A DNA stretch of 64,000 nt, taken from contig CAXIPT010000008.1 in the NCBI GenBank assembly GCA_964030475.1, positions 2,728,141-2,792,140 of the forward strand, in the 5' to 3' direction. The stretch comes from Tethya wilhelma (Eukaryota > Porifera > Demospongiae > Tethyida > Tethyidae). Below are positions 1 to 10,169 of this stretch, in pieces. Numbering within the stretch: the first letter of the stretch is position 1; the number at the start of each line of letters is the position of its first letter. The notes under the pieces are model-generated. The model was not told where the DNA came from. It did not search any database and saw nothing but the letters and a program-made list of their open reading frames with translations. A program made the translations under genes and the position numbers.

Positions 1-1450
1 ATCCACCTATTACATATTACCTCACATACAAGGCTTAGCCTAGACTCCCATACACTGTGAATTGTAGCCGACAGCTCATGCATGGAATACTACATGTAGA
101 CTACCACCCAGCCTAACTATGTACATGTGCAGACCAGCAGACCACATGTGTCCCTACTAGTAGTAGGTGAGAGGAGAGCTAGGGTGGGAGGTAGAAGCAC
201 AGTGCTAGAGTGGTGTAGTGTGGGGAGGAATTCCCACAGGGAGCTCCTGAAGTGTGCCAAGGATGTTTAGGAGTGGACAGTGGCTGTACAGCAGACGGCA
301 CAATGGAGGCTTTGAGTTGGTATCAGTGTACATGATAGCATGTAGGCTGATGTAGGTGAGCCTTTGAGGGGCTACAACACAAACACATGTAGCTAGCTGG
401 GAATCACACTGGCTGCCAAGAGGCTGCAAATTGCTGTGTGAATCCACCACGGTACATAATACAGTGAAAAAATAATAAATTTTAACAGTGAGGAATTTAT
501 TGGGTATTATTGCCCTGACTGCAAGAGCACCAAAACAACAAGTGAGTAGAACCTGGAGCAACAGCAACAGTGGTAATACCAACAAAGGCAACCATCTGTC
601 CCCTTCAATAACGTGAACATGCAACACAAATAGTTCTCCACGTGTACAGGTAAAGGAAAAGCTTCTGAAATATTTCAAAACCTTTATTCTCAATGCACTG
701 TATACATGCTCCGTGCAGCATGGGACCAATTCCTGAAATTGTTTGACCAAAGCAGGCCAAACAGGACGCCGTACAATAAGAGTCATGTTTCAAAGTGAGC
801 TCTACATGTGTCTGTACTTACTTCACATTTCATGGGCATGCAGCTCGCCCCGCATCAGAACCATAATTGTATGCATGTATTTGTAGATGAAACCAATACA
901 CGTGCCTTCAAAGTACTGTGTACGCTAACATGCAATTGCCAAATTACCACTGGTATAACAATCCACATCAAGCATGTAATACATGCACGCAAAAAAACAA
1001 TCGTCCTGTGAAAGTCAACCAATTGGTTTGAAGTTTGAATGGGCATTTCCATGACTACGAAGCGTGCAACTGGATCATGCTGAGCTGGCATTTTGATGAT
1101 AAAATGTGAGTTTAAGTACTGCAGTTGCTCTAAAGATACCTAAGCCTTGTTCCCAGGCCTTTCTCTCTTTGTGTATTTTTGAAAAAAAAATATTCTTAAG
1201 GGAGGAGCCTGGGAACGATGCTATGTTATTCCTGCTCTGGATAGGAGGAACTACACACAATGTAGAGCTTGTATAATCACTCTACGATAGTCATGAGTTG
1301 ACACCTTCTTGACTGAGGTGGTAGTTGGTGACATGTGCTAACCTTTTCTTTCTCCTTGGTTCAGAGAGAGCCATGGAGTACTTAATGACCATGGAGTGGC
1401 AGATGAGAGTTGAGTCAACCTGATCCAATAGCTGTGAACGACGTCTCTCT

Positions 1451-1521
<71 letters not shown>

Positions 1522-2366
1522 TAGCTAGTCTCTTAACAACACAGCACACAATAGATTGAACTGGAGACAGTGTACATTGCATATGGGTAGTGTCAGTGGT
1601 AGTGGATCCTCATTATCAACTAACCAAATTAGATAAGGTAATGAGTACATGTGTAATGTACACCCCACACCCTGAAATCAATAGCACTAATTGCCATCAC
1701 CATAATAGAGTGACATAGTTTGTAATGTATGTCAACCATCAGCTATGATTAAACATTGTCACCTAGCTACAGTAAGGTATACACTACATTATAGTCATGT
1801 GGAGTGTTAGGTCATTATTCTCCCAGAGTGTTTTCACTAGCGCCGCCTATGGGAACATCATGACACCATGATGCCTCACAGCTGCACTGTGAAATATGAT
1901 CCTTATATACCTTCCACCTTGACACCATTACACAACAGAGTTCATATGCATGATATGCACATTAGGGAATTTTCTTTAAACAAATGAGCCCTGTTCTCAC
2001 TGATCAGTGTCTCTATGGTTGTCAAGTAAGAGGGGCATACCATATGTATGTCACAGGGTTCACCAGTGATAGTCACACTGGGCCAGGACCAGTGGGCTTC
2101 CTTGGAGAGACCCATGGAACTGACACTTGGCTCTCATGGTGCTCGTACTTGCCTAAAGCACTAAGATGCTCTTAGAGTACTAGATGCACGTGTAACCTGA
2201 TAACGTTCACTGGGAGATTTTCTAACAACAATCTAATGGGTGAAAAACTGCAAAACATTTTCATTACAATTAATCATGAAATGTTCAACAAACAGCCCCA
2301 CTGGGATGGATGCAATACACAAGATGTGCATTAAGTACAACAGAGAAAGAAGAGAGACCCACCCAC
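1..2366. other. Gene-free flank with duplicated repeat segments
   Basis: No convincing exon was found here. The stretch from about 755 to 930 recurs at 4902-5070 with the same flanking words, and 2060-2185 recurs at 5480-5594, so this is the first unit of a tandem duplication whose second unit begins after 4901. A short hairpin with arms GTTCCCAGGC and GCCTGGGAAC lies at about 1148-1217. The long open frame on the minus strand at 205-786 has no recognisable domain and is not called. Confidence 0.5.
1452..1518. repeat. (GA)n microsatellite
   Basis: An uninterrupted GA dinucleotide tract of about 67 bp. Similar tracts occur at 2801-2830 and 6944-6997, and as CT at 51027-51064. The last two lie at corresponding places of the duplicated segments. 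Confidence 0.95.
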
Positions 2367-2796
2367 TCATCTGCACAATGCATATGATGTACCCATGCAC
2401 TTTGACTTCCCAATTGTTATTAAAGGGGTACTCCCATTTGATTGGCTCACCTTAAGTGGTACTGTGGGAGTGGTGACAGGCTGTTCAATGGAGCATGGTA
2501 TGGGGTCCTCATTATAAGGCACCGTGAAACTACCACCCAGCCGAGACGACTCTTTCCTATTGTCACAACTTTGAGTTCCATGAGAGGTATCACCAAAATC
2601 CAGTGTCGAGGCCACACCAGGACCACACATGGTGTCCTCCACAAGCTGGGCTGGGTGGTGTGGACTGTAGCAAGAGGGCCAACCATTGCCATCACCACCC
2701 ACATGCTGCTTGAATTAGGAGAAAAACAAACAAAATAGGAATAAACATAACAATAAGCAGTGCATGTAATAGAATGATGAACAACACTGAGGAGGT

Positions 2797-2833
<37 letters not shown>

Positions 2834-3124
2834 GGTTACAGTATACCTCATTGGAGCATATTGTCAGCACTGTGTCATCAATGTCCCTCTGGAACTTCTC
2901 CTTGAGGGCTAGTCTCCATGAGGGAGACTCTTTAGCCATCTCTGAGGAAATCACACCGACATGATGGATGGTTCTTCTTCGGTGTTTCTTGGCATTGAGG
3001 TGAGAACGGGGCTTCTTGACTGTACTCCTGTATGGGGAGTGGGATGTATGTATTCAGTCATTGAAGAATTCGAGAAAGGTTGAGTGACTTACCCATGTGT
3101 TGCTAGCCATTCTTCAAGCATTTC

Positions 3125-3167
<43 letters not shown>

Positions 3168-6100
3168 TGAGATATGCATAGCATCCTTCAATTATAGGAG
3201 CAGACAAGCTCTAAAGGTGAGGTTCTCAAAGGAATGAACATCAATCCATTATGAACATTCCTGCCCTGCATTCCTGGTACCAGGGAATAAATAATATGTC
3301 TATGTAAAATGGACAAGGTTTACCATTAGTCACCGCTCAAAAACAGTTGAACCCACTTATAAAATTGCCACCAACTATGCATGCAGCAGACATAAAATTA
3401 TACTAGGAACATGTATTATAATACTATCATTATGTATACTAGAGTACACGTGTATCTATAGTAACCAAGAAACAATTGCAGTGCCATATTTTTAGCGTGA
3501 CACCCTGCGAAAACAAGCTGAACCCATTTGTAAGACTACATCCAGCTATGCAGGCACACACACATACCTACATGTACATGTACAATGGATACAGAGCTAG
3601 TGAAGGAAAAACATTGAACATGACCTTAATTGGGGAATGTGCCTGAGAGCTGCATGGGTAATTTCATAACAATTGCAGTCAGGCAGTAAAATTTGTTTGC
3701 ATACTCTTGAGTGCTCCTTTCATTATGTAATTATTATACAGAATTATACAACTATGTGTAGAGTATTACATTCACAATGACAAAGAGGCTCATAAAGAGA
3801 GGGCTAACTGACTGATGAGGGAAAATATTTGTGTACTCTACTCTTGAATAGAAGCAGGAAGTACTTGTTAGATTGAGCTGCAGTCACGCATGCTGTACAT
3901 GTACATGTAGTTGCAGTCAAATTTCCATAGAAACAGGATTTAGCTGAAAAACCATTAGGTTGTAACCAGCTTCAAGGAAAGTGGGTTATAAGTTCCGTGT
4001 GGCAGTAACTGGAGTGAAACTGAATTGAACATATAGTGGGAAGGCTCCAACATGGCTCAAGGGTGACATTATGTAGCTGTATAGATGACTTGTATAATTT
4101 ATACAGCCCCCAAGCCAATCAACTAGAGAGGTACCGATGTGGCTCCTGATAGCAAACAATGAGGTTCCATAAGGCATTGAGAGACCATGGGACTCCAAGT
4201 CTGGAAACACTCTTCCCACTGGAGATCACTGTCACTGATTTTAACGATAATCCACCTGTTATTGATCGCACTCCAATCCAATCTGAGTACGAGGTGCACG
4301 AGAATCGACCAATAAATACTGTAATTGTGACACTCGTGGCAAATGACCGTGATATTGGTGGAAATGGGCTGGTCTCCTTCCACCTTCCCGCCAGCAATGA
4401 AATGTTTCCCCATCAACATTTGTTCACTATTGACGAGTTTGCAGGGAGCCTCAAAGTTGCAGGGACCTTGAACAGAGAGCAGCAAGACAGGATCCAAGTG
4501 CTTGTTGTGGCAAGAGACAACCCTACCAGTGAAGTGAGCACTGAGCCCCAACTGACCGATCACATTGTCATCAATATTACACTTCTTGACCTTAACGACA
4601 ACACTCCTGATATTACTTTCCCAACCGGTACATATTCAATATATGAAAACCACGCAGTCAATAGTGAGGTGTTTCGAGTTGAGGCAAGTGACCCCGACAC
4701 AAGAATGTTCTCCACGCTCACATACAGCCTCGAACCAAATGATACTCCATTCCAAATCAACCCCAACACAGGCAGTGTTACACTCATCCAAAGTCTACAT
4801 GATTCTGAACCAAGGAGCTATAGCCTCGTGATAAGAGCTAGTGATGGTACAAATACTGGTAAGGAACAGCTGACAATTCTTCTGTTGAATGACAATGATG
4901 ACAAAAGCAGGCCAAACAAGACACCGTACAATAAGAATCATGTTTCAAAGTGAGCTCTAACATGTGTATGTCTGCACCTACTTAACATTTCATGAACATG
5001 CAACTTCACCCCGCATCAGAACCATTATTGTATATATGCATGTGTATATGAAGCCAATCAATTGTTGTTTTAGTTTGATACTTTCAATCTTTATTTGTTT
5101 TCATTTGGGTTTTTTTATAATTTTAGTTTATTTCCTGGTAGTCCATTTTATTATTAGTTTAGTTAGCTAAATAGCTATTGCTGTAGACTGATATATGCTT
5201 CAGTTAGTTGTTATGAGACCCTTTTGGTTAATTTGCTTTAAATACACCGCTTTTCATGTACCTTGAAACATATGTGGTTTATAGATGATGTGGTAGTTCA
5301 AGGCTCAGTTTTTCAAATAACTGAAGACTAATGACCAGAGATTGTATTTAGTTAACGTTTAATTTTAGTTAATTTTTATATCAAGAACTAAACTAATAGT
5401 TTAGTTTTAGTTATCAAAATACCCCAAACTAATAAGGGTTTTATAGTTAACTAAAACCCAATACATGTGCCTTTAAAGTACTGCACTCACTAGTGATAGT
5501 CACACTACATTGCCCCTCAGTATCGTGAAGAGACCCCATGGAGGTGACACTTGGTTCTCTTGTGCTGGTCACTAAGATGCTCTTAGAGTACTAGAAAAAA
5601 AAATTAAAAATGGCTGATAGTGACAATATCATTGTGTCAGTTGTTCAAAGCCCTTACACTACTCTCAATGAATGTGGTGTACCTTTGCCAGTCTGTGCAT
5701 GCTTGCAAGAGAAGGGACTTCTACTTGGCAATGCTCAATGGACAGCTAGACACAGCAATGGTGGTTTTAGTGAGTCAAGTTTCTTTTAGCCATTCCTCAG
5801 AGCCCAAACCACTAGCTACCAAAGTATCAGTCAAGAACAAGAAAAGGAGGAAGAGGAAGAGTAGAGCAGGTAGAAAGGATGATACCCGCCATACCAAGGT
5901 CCAGGCTGTATCTAGTCATGATCAGGCCACTATTAATTCCAATTACAGCCCACTCACTATCTCAGTAACAACAAGGAACCAGTGGACCTATAACTGTCTG
6001 TGAATCTGTTCTGTTTGAAATGCATGATGATAATCCTGGAGTGAATACAGTCTGAATGGGGAGGAGAACTGGACGCCAGTGAAGAAGAAACAATCTAGTA

Positions 6101-6759
6101 GACAGAAGAGAAACTGCTGCAAATCAAGAGTGTATTAGGAAGAGTACGTAACTCATGTATGTTAGTATTGCGCTTATGTTGTGCATTGGTTGCATCACGA
6201 AATGTGTAAGATAAGTGGTCTTATAAAAACATAGTGGTTACACTGTTCCAGCAGCTGCTGCAGAACTGCAGTACTAATTGTTTTGACAAGTACAAGTTCT
6301 ACTACGTGTCATGACGCCACTATCACACAACTTGCTTGAGCTTGGCCCGCCTACGCAGCTACGTACTCTTCCTAATACACTCTTGTGCAAATCTAATGAC
6401 CAGTCAGCCTAGTGATAGTGGTTCAGATCTGGATGTTTCATGCAGTCGAGGTGTTGATTGCTATGAACGTCATGGTGTACCTGGTCTTTCGATTTATCAT
6501 AGAAATGTTGTTTGGACTCCAATTGCTCCTGTTAGTGTTTCTAGCCCAGTAGCCTCAAGGACAAGGAGTAGAACTAAGTCTTGTCATAGCTGCACCTTTT
6601 TGTTTTGTTTTGTTTTTTCAAGTTGTTTTTTTTTGTAAGTCATGGCTGCTATTTTCCTATAGCTGTCCATCAGCATGTCCTCAATATAGTCTTAGCTACC
6701 CAGCTACTTAGCTAAGCTCGTCTCATATTCTCTATGTATAATGTCACATGCTGTCAAGC

Positions 6760-6793
<34 letters not shown>

Positions 6794-6941
6794 GATGCAC
6801 GTGTAACCTGATAGCATTCACCGGGAGATTTTCTAACCGATGGATGAAAAACTTCAAAATATTTTCATTACAATTAATCATGAAATGTATGACAAACAAG
6901 CCATACTGGGATGGATGCAATACACAAGATGTGCATTAAGC

Positions 6942-7002
<61 letters not shown>

Positions 7003-10000
7003 CACCGAAATACAGTGTCGAGGGCACGCCAGCCCNCACATGCATGGTGTCCTCCACACGCTGGGCTGAGTGCTGTGGACTGTAGCAATTAAGAGGGCCA
7101 ACCACTGCCATCACCACCCACATATGCATGCTACTTGAATTAGGAGAAAAACAAACAAAATAGGAATAAACATAACAATAAACAGCGTATATAGTAGAAT
7201 GATGAACAACACTGAAGAGGTATAATGATGAACTATATATTAGTCTCTTGGCGATGAAGAGAGAGAGAGAGGAAAGTGTGGTTAGGTGAGATTACAGTAT
7301 ACATACCTCATTGGAGCTTATTGCCAGCACTGTTTGTATAAATAATATGTCTATGTAAAATGGACAAGGTTTACCATTAGTCACCGCTCAAAAACAGTTG
7401 AACCCACTTATAAAATTGCCACCAACTATGCATGCAGCAGACATAAAATTATACTAGGAACATGTATTATAATACTATCATTATGTATACTAGAGTACAC
7501 GTGTATCTATAGTAACCAAGAAACAATTGCAGTGCCATATTTTTAGCGTGACACCCTGCGAAAACAAGCTGAACCCATTTGTAAGACTACATCCAGCTAT
7601 GCAGGCACACACACATACCTACATGTACATGTACAATGGATACAGAGCTAGTGAAGGAAAAACATTGAACATGACCTTAATTGGGGAATGTGCCTGAGAG
7701 CTGCATGGGTAATTTCATAACAATTGCAGTCAGGCAGTAAAATTTGTTTGCATACTCTTGAATGCTCCTTTCATTATGTAATCATTGTACAGAATTATTC
7801 AACTATGTGTACAGTATTACATTCACAATGACAAAGAGGCTCATAAAGAGAGGGCTAACTGACTGATGAGGGCAAATATTTGTGTACTCTACTCTTGAAT
7901 ACAAGCAGGAAATACTTGTTAGATTGAGCTGCAGTCACGCATGCTGTACATGTACATGTAGTTGTAGTCAAATTTCCATAGAAACAGGATTTAGCTGAAA
8001 AACCATTAGGTTGTAACCAACTTCAAGGAAAGTGGGTTATAAGTTCCGTACAGCAGTAACTGGAGTGAAACTGAATTGAACATATAGTGGGAAGGCTCCA
8101 ACATGGCTCAAGGGTGACATTATGTAGCTGTATAGATGACTTGTATAATTTATACAGCCCCCAAGCCAATCAACTTGAGAGGTACCGATGTGGCTCCTGA
8201 TAGCAAACAATGAGGTTCTATAAGGCAATCATCTAATAAAGGCATCTAGATTGTACACAGGAAGTGGAGCAATAAAGAGAGTGCATACTAGTGACCATAG
8301 AGGGAGAGCAAACAGCTGTAGGAACACTCGACATGTATTCATGGATTCTACCACATAACGCAGAGTTCTTTTTGTTTCCAGACTTGCTGGTATGCAGTAT
8401 ATTTACTACAAAAAAATAATTAATTGCACTAAAAAGCAATAAGAGGCACACATATTTGGGGAAAGAATTTCAAGACATAGTTAACTAATTCCAAAATGTA
8501 ATAAAAGACCTCTGATTTGGGTGACGTATCTGATCTATTGTAGATTAGTAAAAGGAATTGGGTACACCCTGGAATTAGAAAGAGGTATCCTTATACCCAA
8601 TGCAAGATACAGGCCAAGGAAGGAACTAACAAATGTTGTAACTTGATGCGCCACTTATGACACCTGTTTTCACAATTCTCTCACCATTATTTCACCAAAA
8701 AGGAATGGTTCCACTCAATGGCTTCACATGGTAAAACACACATTGGGTAGCGCATGACATATTTAGCCATGCCAGACCAGCTAACTTGGTTCTCATTCTG
8801 CTGAAGTAGACAGGTTTGGGCATGTTCCAATCAGATAATCACCATGCTCAAGGTGGCTTCCTGCGCACACACAGCAGCAGGTGATGGGAAAGCCAAGGTT
8901 GTTCGGCTACACTGCTGTGGATTCATTTACACAAGTGCTTACCGCAATCCACAAACTCAAGATCTCAATGTACGTGGTAGTTGCGGAACACTATCATAGG
9001 TTCAGATCACAACCACCCTCTACCACATACCAACCATTCAAATAGAATTAGATGCGTGTTTGTACGGGCAGGCATTTGCCTGCCATATGTGCAGATAATT
9101 AACAACAACTTATGCATGACCTCACAATTAGTCAGAAAAACAACCAAATTTGAAGGTGAAATGGTACCAAGTTGGTAAGGGTCTCCACACATTGCAACCA
9201 GTCTCGTTCCCAGGCTCCATTCCCACAGGAAATGGCTAACAAGGATAAAACTGGTAATTTCTGGTGGGTTGGGAAATATACAGGAGTGATACAGAGAAAC
9301 AGGCAGCTGTCATTTACTACCGTAGGGCAAAAAACTATTTTCAGTATCACTTCACAAAATACTATTGGTTTTGGTAACGTAAAGTCTGCATCCACTCTAG
9401 GCTAGTATATGGATGACAGACTTAAATGCTTCTGTCCATACATGATTACCTTCTTGATAACTTCTTCTGGGAAGGTTTAGGAGGTGGGATGTTTTCTTTT
9501 AGCCGCTTTGGTACATTTTTCAAAGACTTCTGCTTCAAGTTTGAAACAGTCCTAGGCTTAAGGCCAGTAGCACCAGGTTGAACGATGGTTCCACCAGGAG
9601 AGGAGTATTCACTGACATATGACATTCGTTTCATAGGAGTGCGACTGTGGGGATTTGGAAACACAACTTCAACAAACATGGGACATAGTTAGTACAAACA
9701 CAATCTAAAAATACAAGCAAACTCAGTAGTCATTGATGGAAGATGTCAATCATGATTTGTAAGTAAGTTGTTGTATGAAAACATCAGGGTTTGCTCAATG
9801 AATGATAGACATGTACAGTCATCATCACACCTGGATACTGTGTAAGTTTCATAAACAACAAAATTATGGCCAAAACTCACCCTTTTTCTCTCCTCCAAAC
9901 CTCCAACCTTTGCCTACATATGGAGAATACGTCAATAAACCCAAAAGAAATGCTAGGGAAGTTAGGTGAGTCAGTCATTCACATACCTCATTGTGAGATG

Positions 10001-10006
10001 CTCCAT
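2367..10006 (-). CDS. CKAP2-like small spindle/centrosome-type protein (tentative), six exons
   Basis: Exons on the minus strand are 9987-10006, 9881-9913, 9450-9644, 3093-3125, 2847-3027 and 2367-2708. All junctions are GT-AG and the phases fit, giving 804 nt and 267 residues. The start is the only ATG before the first donor. The protein is basic and rich in Ser/Pro. It carries two related motifs, RQRLEVWRREKG near the N-terminus and EMLEEWLATHG about 85 residues in, each followed by Lys/Arg. These recall the repeated L-E-x-W-x-x-x-K-G element of the vertebrate CKAP2/CKAP2L mitotic spindle proteins. That match is from memory and weak; the gene could belong to another family. Intron 3 (3126-9449) is swollen to 6.3 kb by duplications and insertions. 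The last acceptor reads CAAGCAG, so either of two AGs three bases apart may be used. The gene is divergent from CEP164. Confidence 0.5.
2801..2830. repeat. (GA)n microsatellite in intron 5
   Basis: A short GA tract in the 138-bp fifth intron of the minus-strand gene, close to the donor of exon 5. Confidence 0.9.
3127..3167. repeat. (GT)n microsatellite
   Basis: A GT tract directly against the acceptor of the 33-bp fourth exon. Read on the minus strand it is CA ending in CACAG, so the repeat itself supplies the acceptor AG. Confidence 0.9.
3286..4173. repeat. Direct repeat, copy 1
   Basis: Nearly identical to 7337-8226, offset 4051 bp, with only scattered substitutions. Copy 1 ends exactly where the captured cadherin segment begins. 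Copy 2 ends where sequence unrelated to cadherin begins. Both lie in the third intron of the minus-strand gene. Confidence 0.9.
4183..4901 (+). pseudogene. Captured fragment of the giant cadherin gene
   Basis: This 719-bp segment copies 26,277-26,998 of the cadherin exon with roughly 95% identity by eye and one in-frame 3-bp deletion (LDYDSE became LHDSE). It encodes parts of cadherin repeats 4 to 6, including the linkers TVTDFNDNPP and LLDLNDNTP. It remains open from 4159 to 4953 because flanking repeat DNA happens to be in frame, but it has no signal peptide, membrane span or splice sites and lies in an intron on the opposite strand to its host gene. Replacements such as S to R, L to H and Y to H suggest relaxed selection. 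I read it as a non-functional duplicate rather than a gene. Confidence 0.85.
4902..5594. repeat. Second unit of the 755-2185 repeat, shortened
   Basis: From 4902 to about 5070 this matches 755-930, and from 5480 to 5594 it matches 2060-2185. The intervening part of the first unit is missing or replaced by AT-rich DNA. The AT-rich part (5340-5460) holds TTTAGTTAACT-type palindromic words, which recur more completely in the inverted copy near 52,200-52,340. Confidence 0.75.
5595..6794 (+). mobile_element. Retroelement-like insertion with (AAT)n tail
   Basis: Unit 1 of the duplication (2175-2195) reads continuously GTACTAG-ATGCACG. Here the same two words are separated by about 1.2 kb that begins with an A-run and ends in (AAT)n followed by TAG, so 2183/2184 is the empty site and TAG is the probable target duplication. 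A microsatellite tail with a very short target duplication fits a non-LTR-type or SINE-like element. Inside, an ATG at 5610 opens a frame beginning MADSDNIIVSVVQSP, followed by a Lys/Arg-rich stretch and, across frame breaks, a Ser/Asp-rich stretch and SRTRSRTKS. This resembles a decayed ORF1-type protein. No reverse transcriptase is present. A second copy is at 51,211-52,064 on the minus strand. Confidence 0.7.
6125..6385. mobile_element. MITE with 26-bp TIRs and 7-bp target duplication
   Basis: Termini are CAAGAGTGTATTAGG on the left and its reverse complement on the right, extending over about 26 bp. TGCAAAT flanks both sides (6118-6124 and 6386-6392). The corresponding place in the inverted copy near 51,590 reads straight through without the element. 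The CA start and 7-8 bp duplication fit the hAT superfamily, which is inference. It carries no coding capacity. Confidence 0.8.
6795..7340 (-). pseudogene. Partial internal copy of exons 5-6 of the CKAP2-like gene
   Basis: This repeats 2184-2872: the first part of exon 6 (about 7000-7125), intron 5, and the last ~25 bp of exon 5 near 7310-7336. It sits inside intron 3 of the same gene in the same orientation. The rest of exon 5 and all of exon 4 are absent. The acceptor region of the exon 6 copy reads CAAGTAG, so an exon starting there would open with a stop. A (GA)n tract (6944-6997) replaces much of exon 6. An ambiguous base sits at 7036, where the flanking sequence is collinear with the other copies. 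Confidence 0.75.
7337..8226. repeat. Direct repeat, copy 2
   Basis: The second copy of 3286-4173. It is followed not by cadherin sequence but by DNA found only here and, inverted, near 48,180. Most of it appears again inverted between about 48,180 and 50,700, split by a 1.7-kb insertion. Confidence 0.9.
8227..9449. other. Remaining intron 3 sequence of the CKAP2-like gene
   Basis: No exon or element was identified. The stretch includes a palindromic GGCAGGCATTTGCCTGCC near 9068-9085. Parts of it (8227-8365 and 9035-9440) recur inverted at 47,530-48,180. The middle is missing in that copy. Confidence 0.5.
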
Positions 10007-10169
10007 TTTCAGTTCAAATTTCGTGAACAAAAGTTCAAAGTTCAAGCATGGTTTATTAGGCATGCGCAAATGACCACTTATGGGCGGAGAGGTGTGCGCT
10101 ATTTGGAAAAATAAACAACCTGCAAAGTTTTGAACATGTTTTCCCTTACTGTAGAAGAATAGCTTCATA
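10007..10169. promoter_or_regulatory. Bidirectional promoter between the CKAP2-like gene and CEP164
   Basis: Only 163 bp separate the two divergent start codons, so both 5' untranslated regions and the core promoter must lie here or in upstream non-coding exons. The interval contains CATGCGCA (10061-10068), a near match to the NRF1 site, and GGGCGG (10082-10087). No TATA box is evident. Shared control of two centrosome/spindle-type genes is plausible but inferred. Confidence 0.55.

Noticed and set aside
205..786. 193-codon minus-strand frame with a Leu-rich segment
   Set aside because: No domain, no splice-site support, overlapping repeat sequence; probably chance.
4159..4953. 264-codon frame as a separate small cadherin gene
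   Set aside because: It is a copy of an internal piece of the cadherin exon with random ends supplied by repeat DNA, without signal peptide or membrane anchor.
6840..7129. Open frames with long Arg-Glu or Ser-Leu runs
   Set aside because: These are translations of the (GA)n microsatellite.
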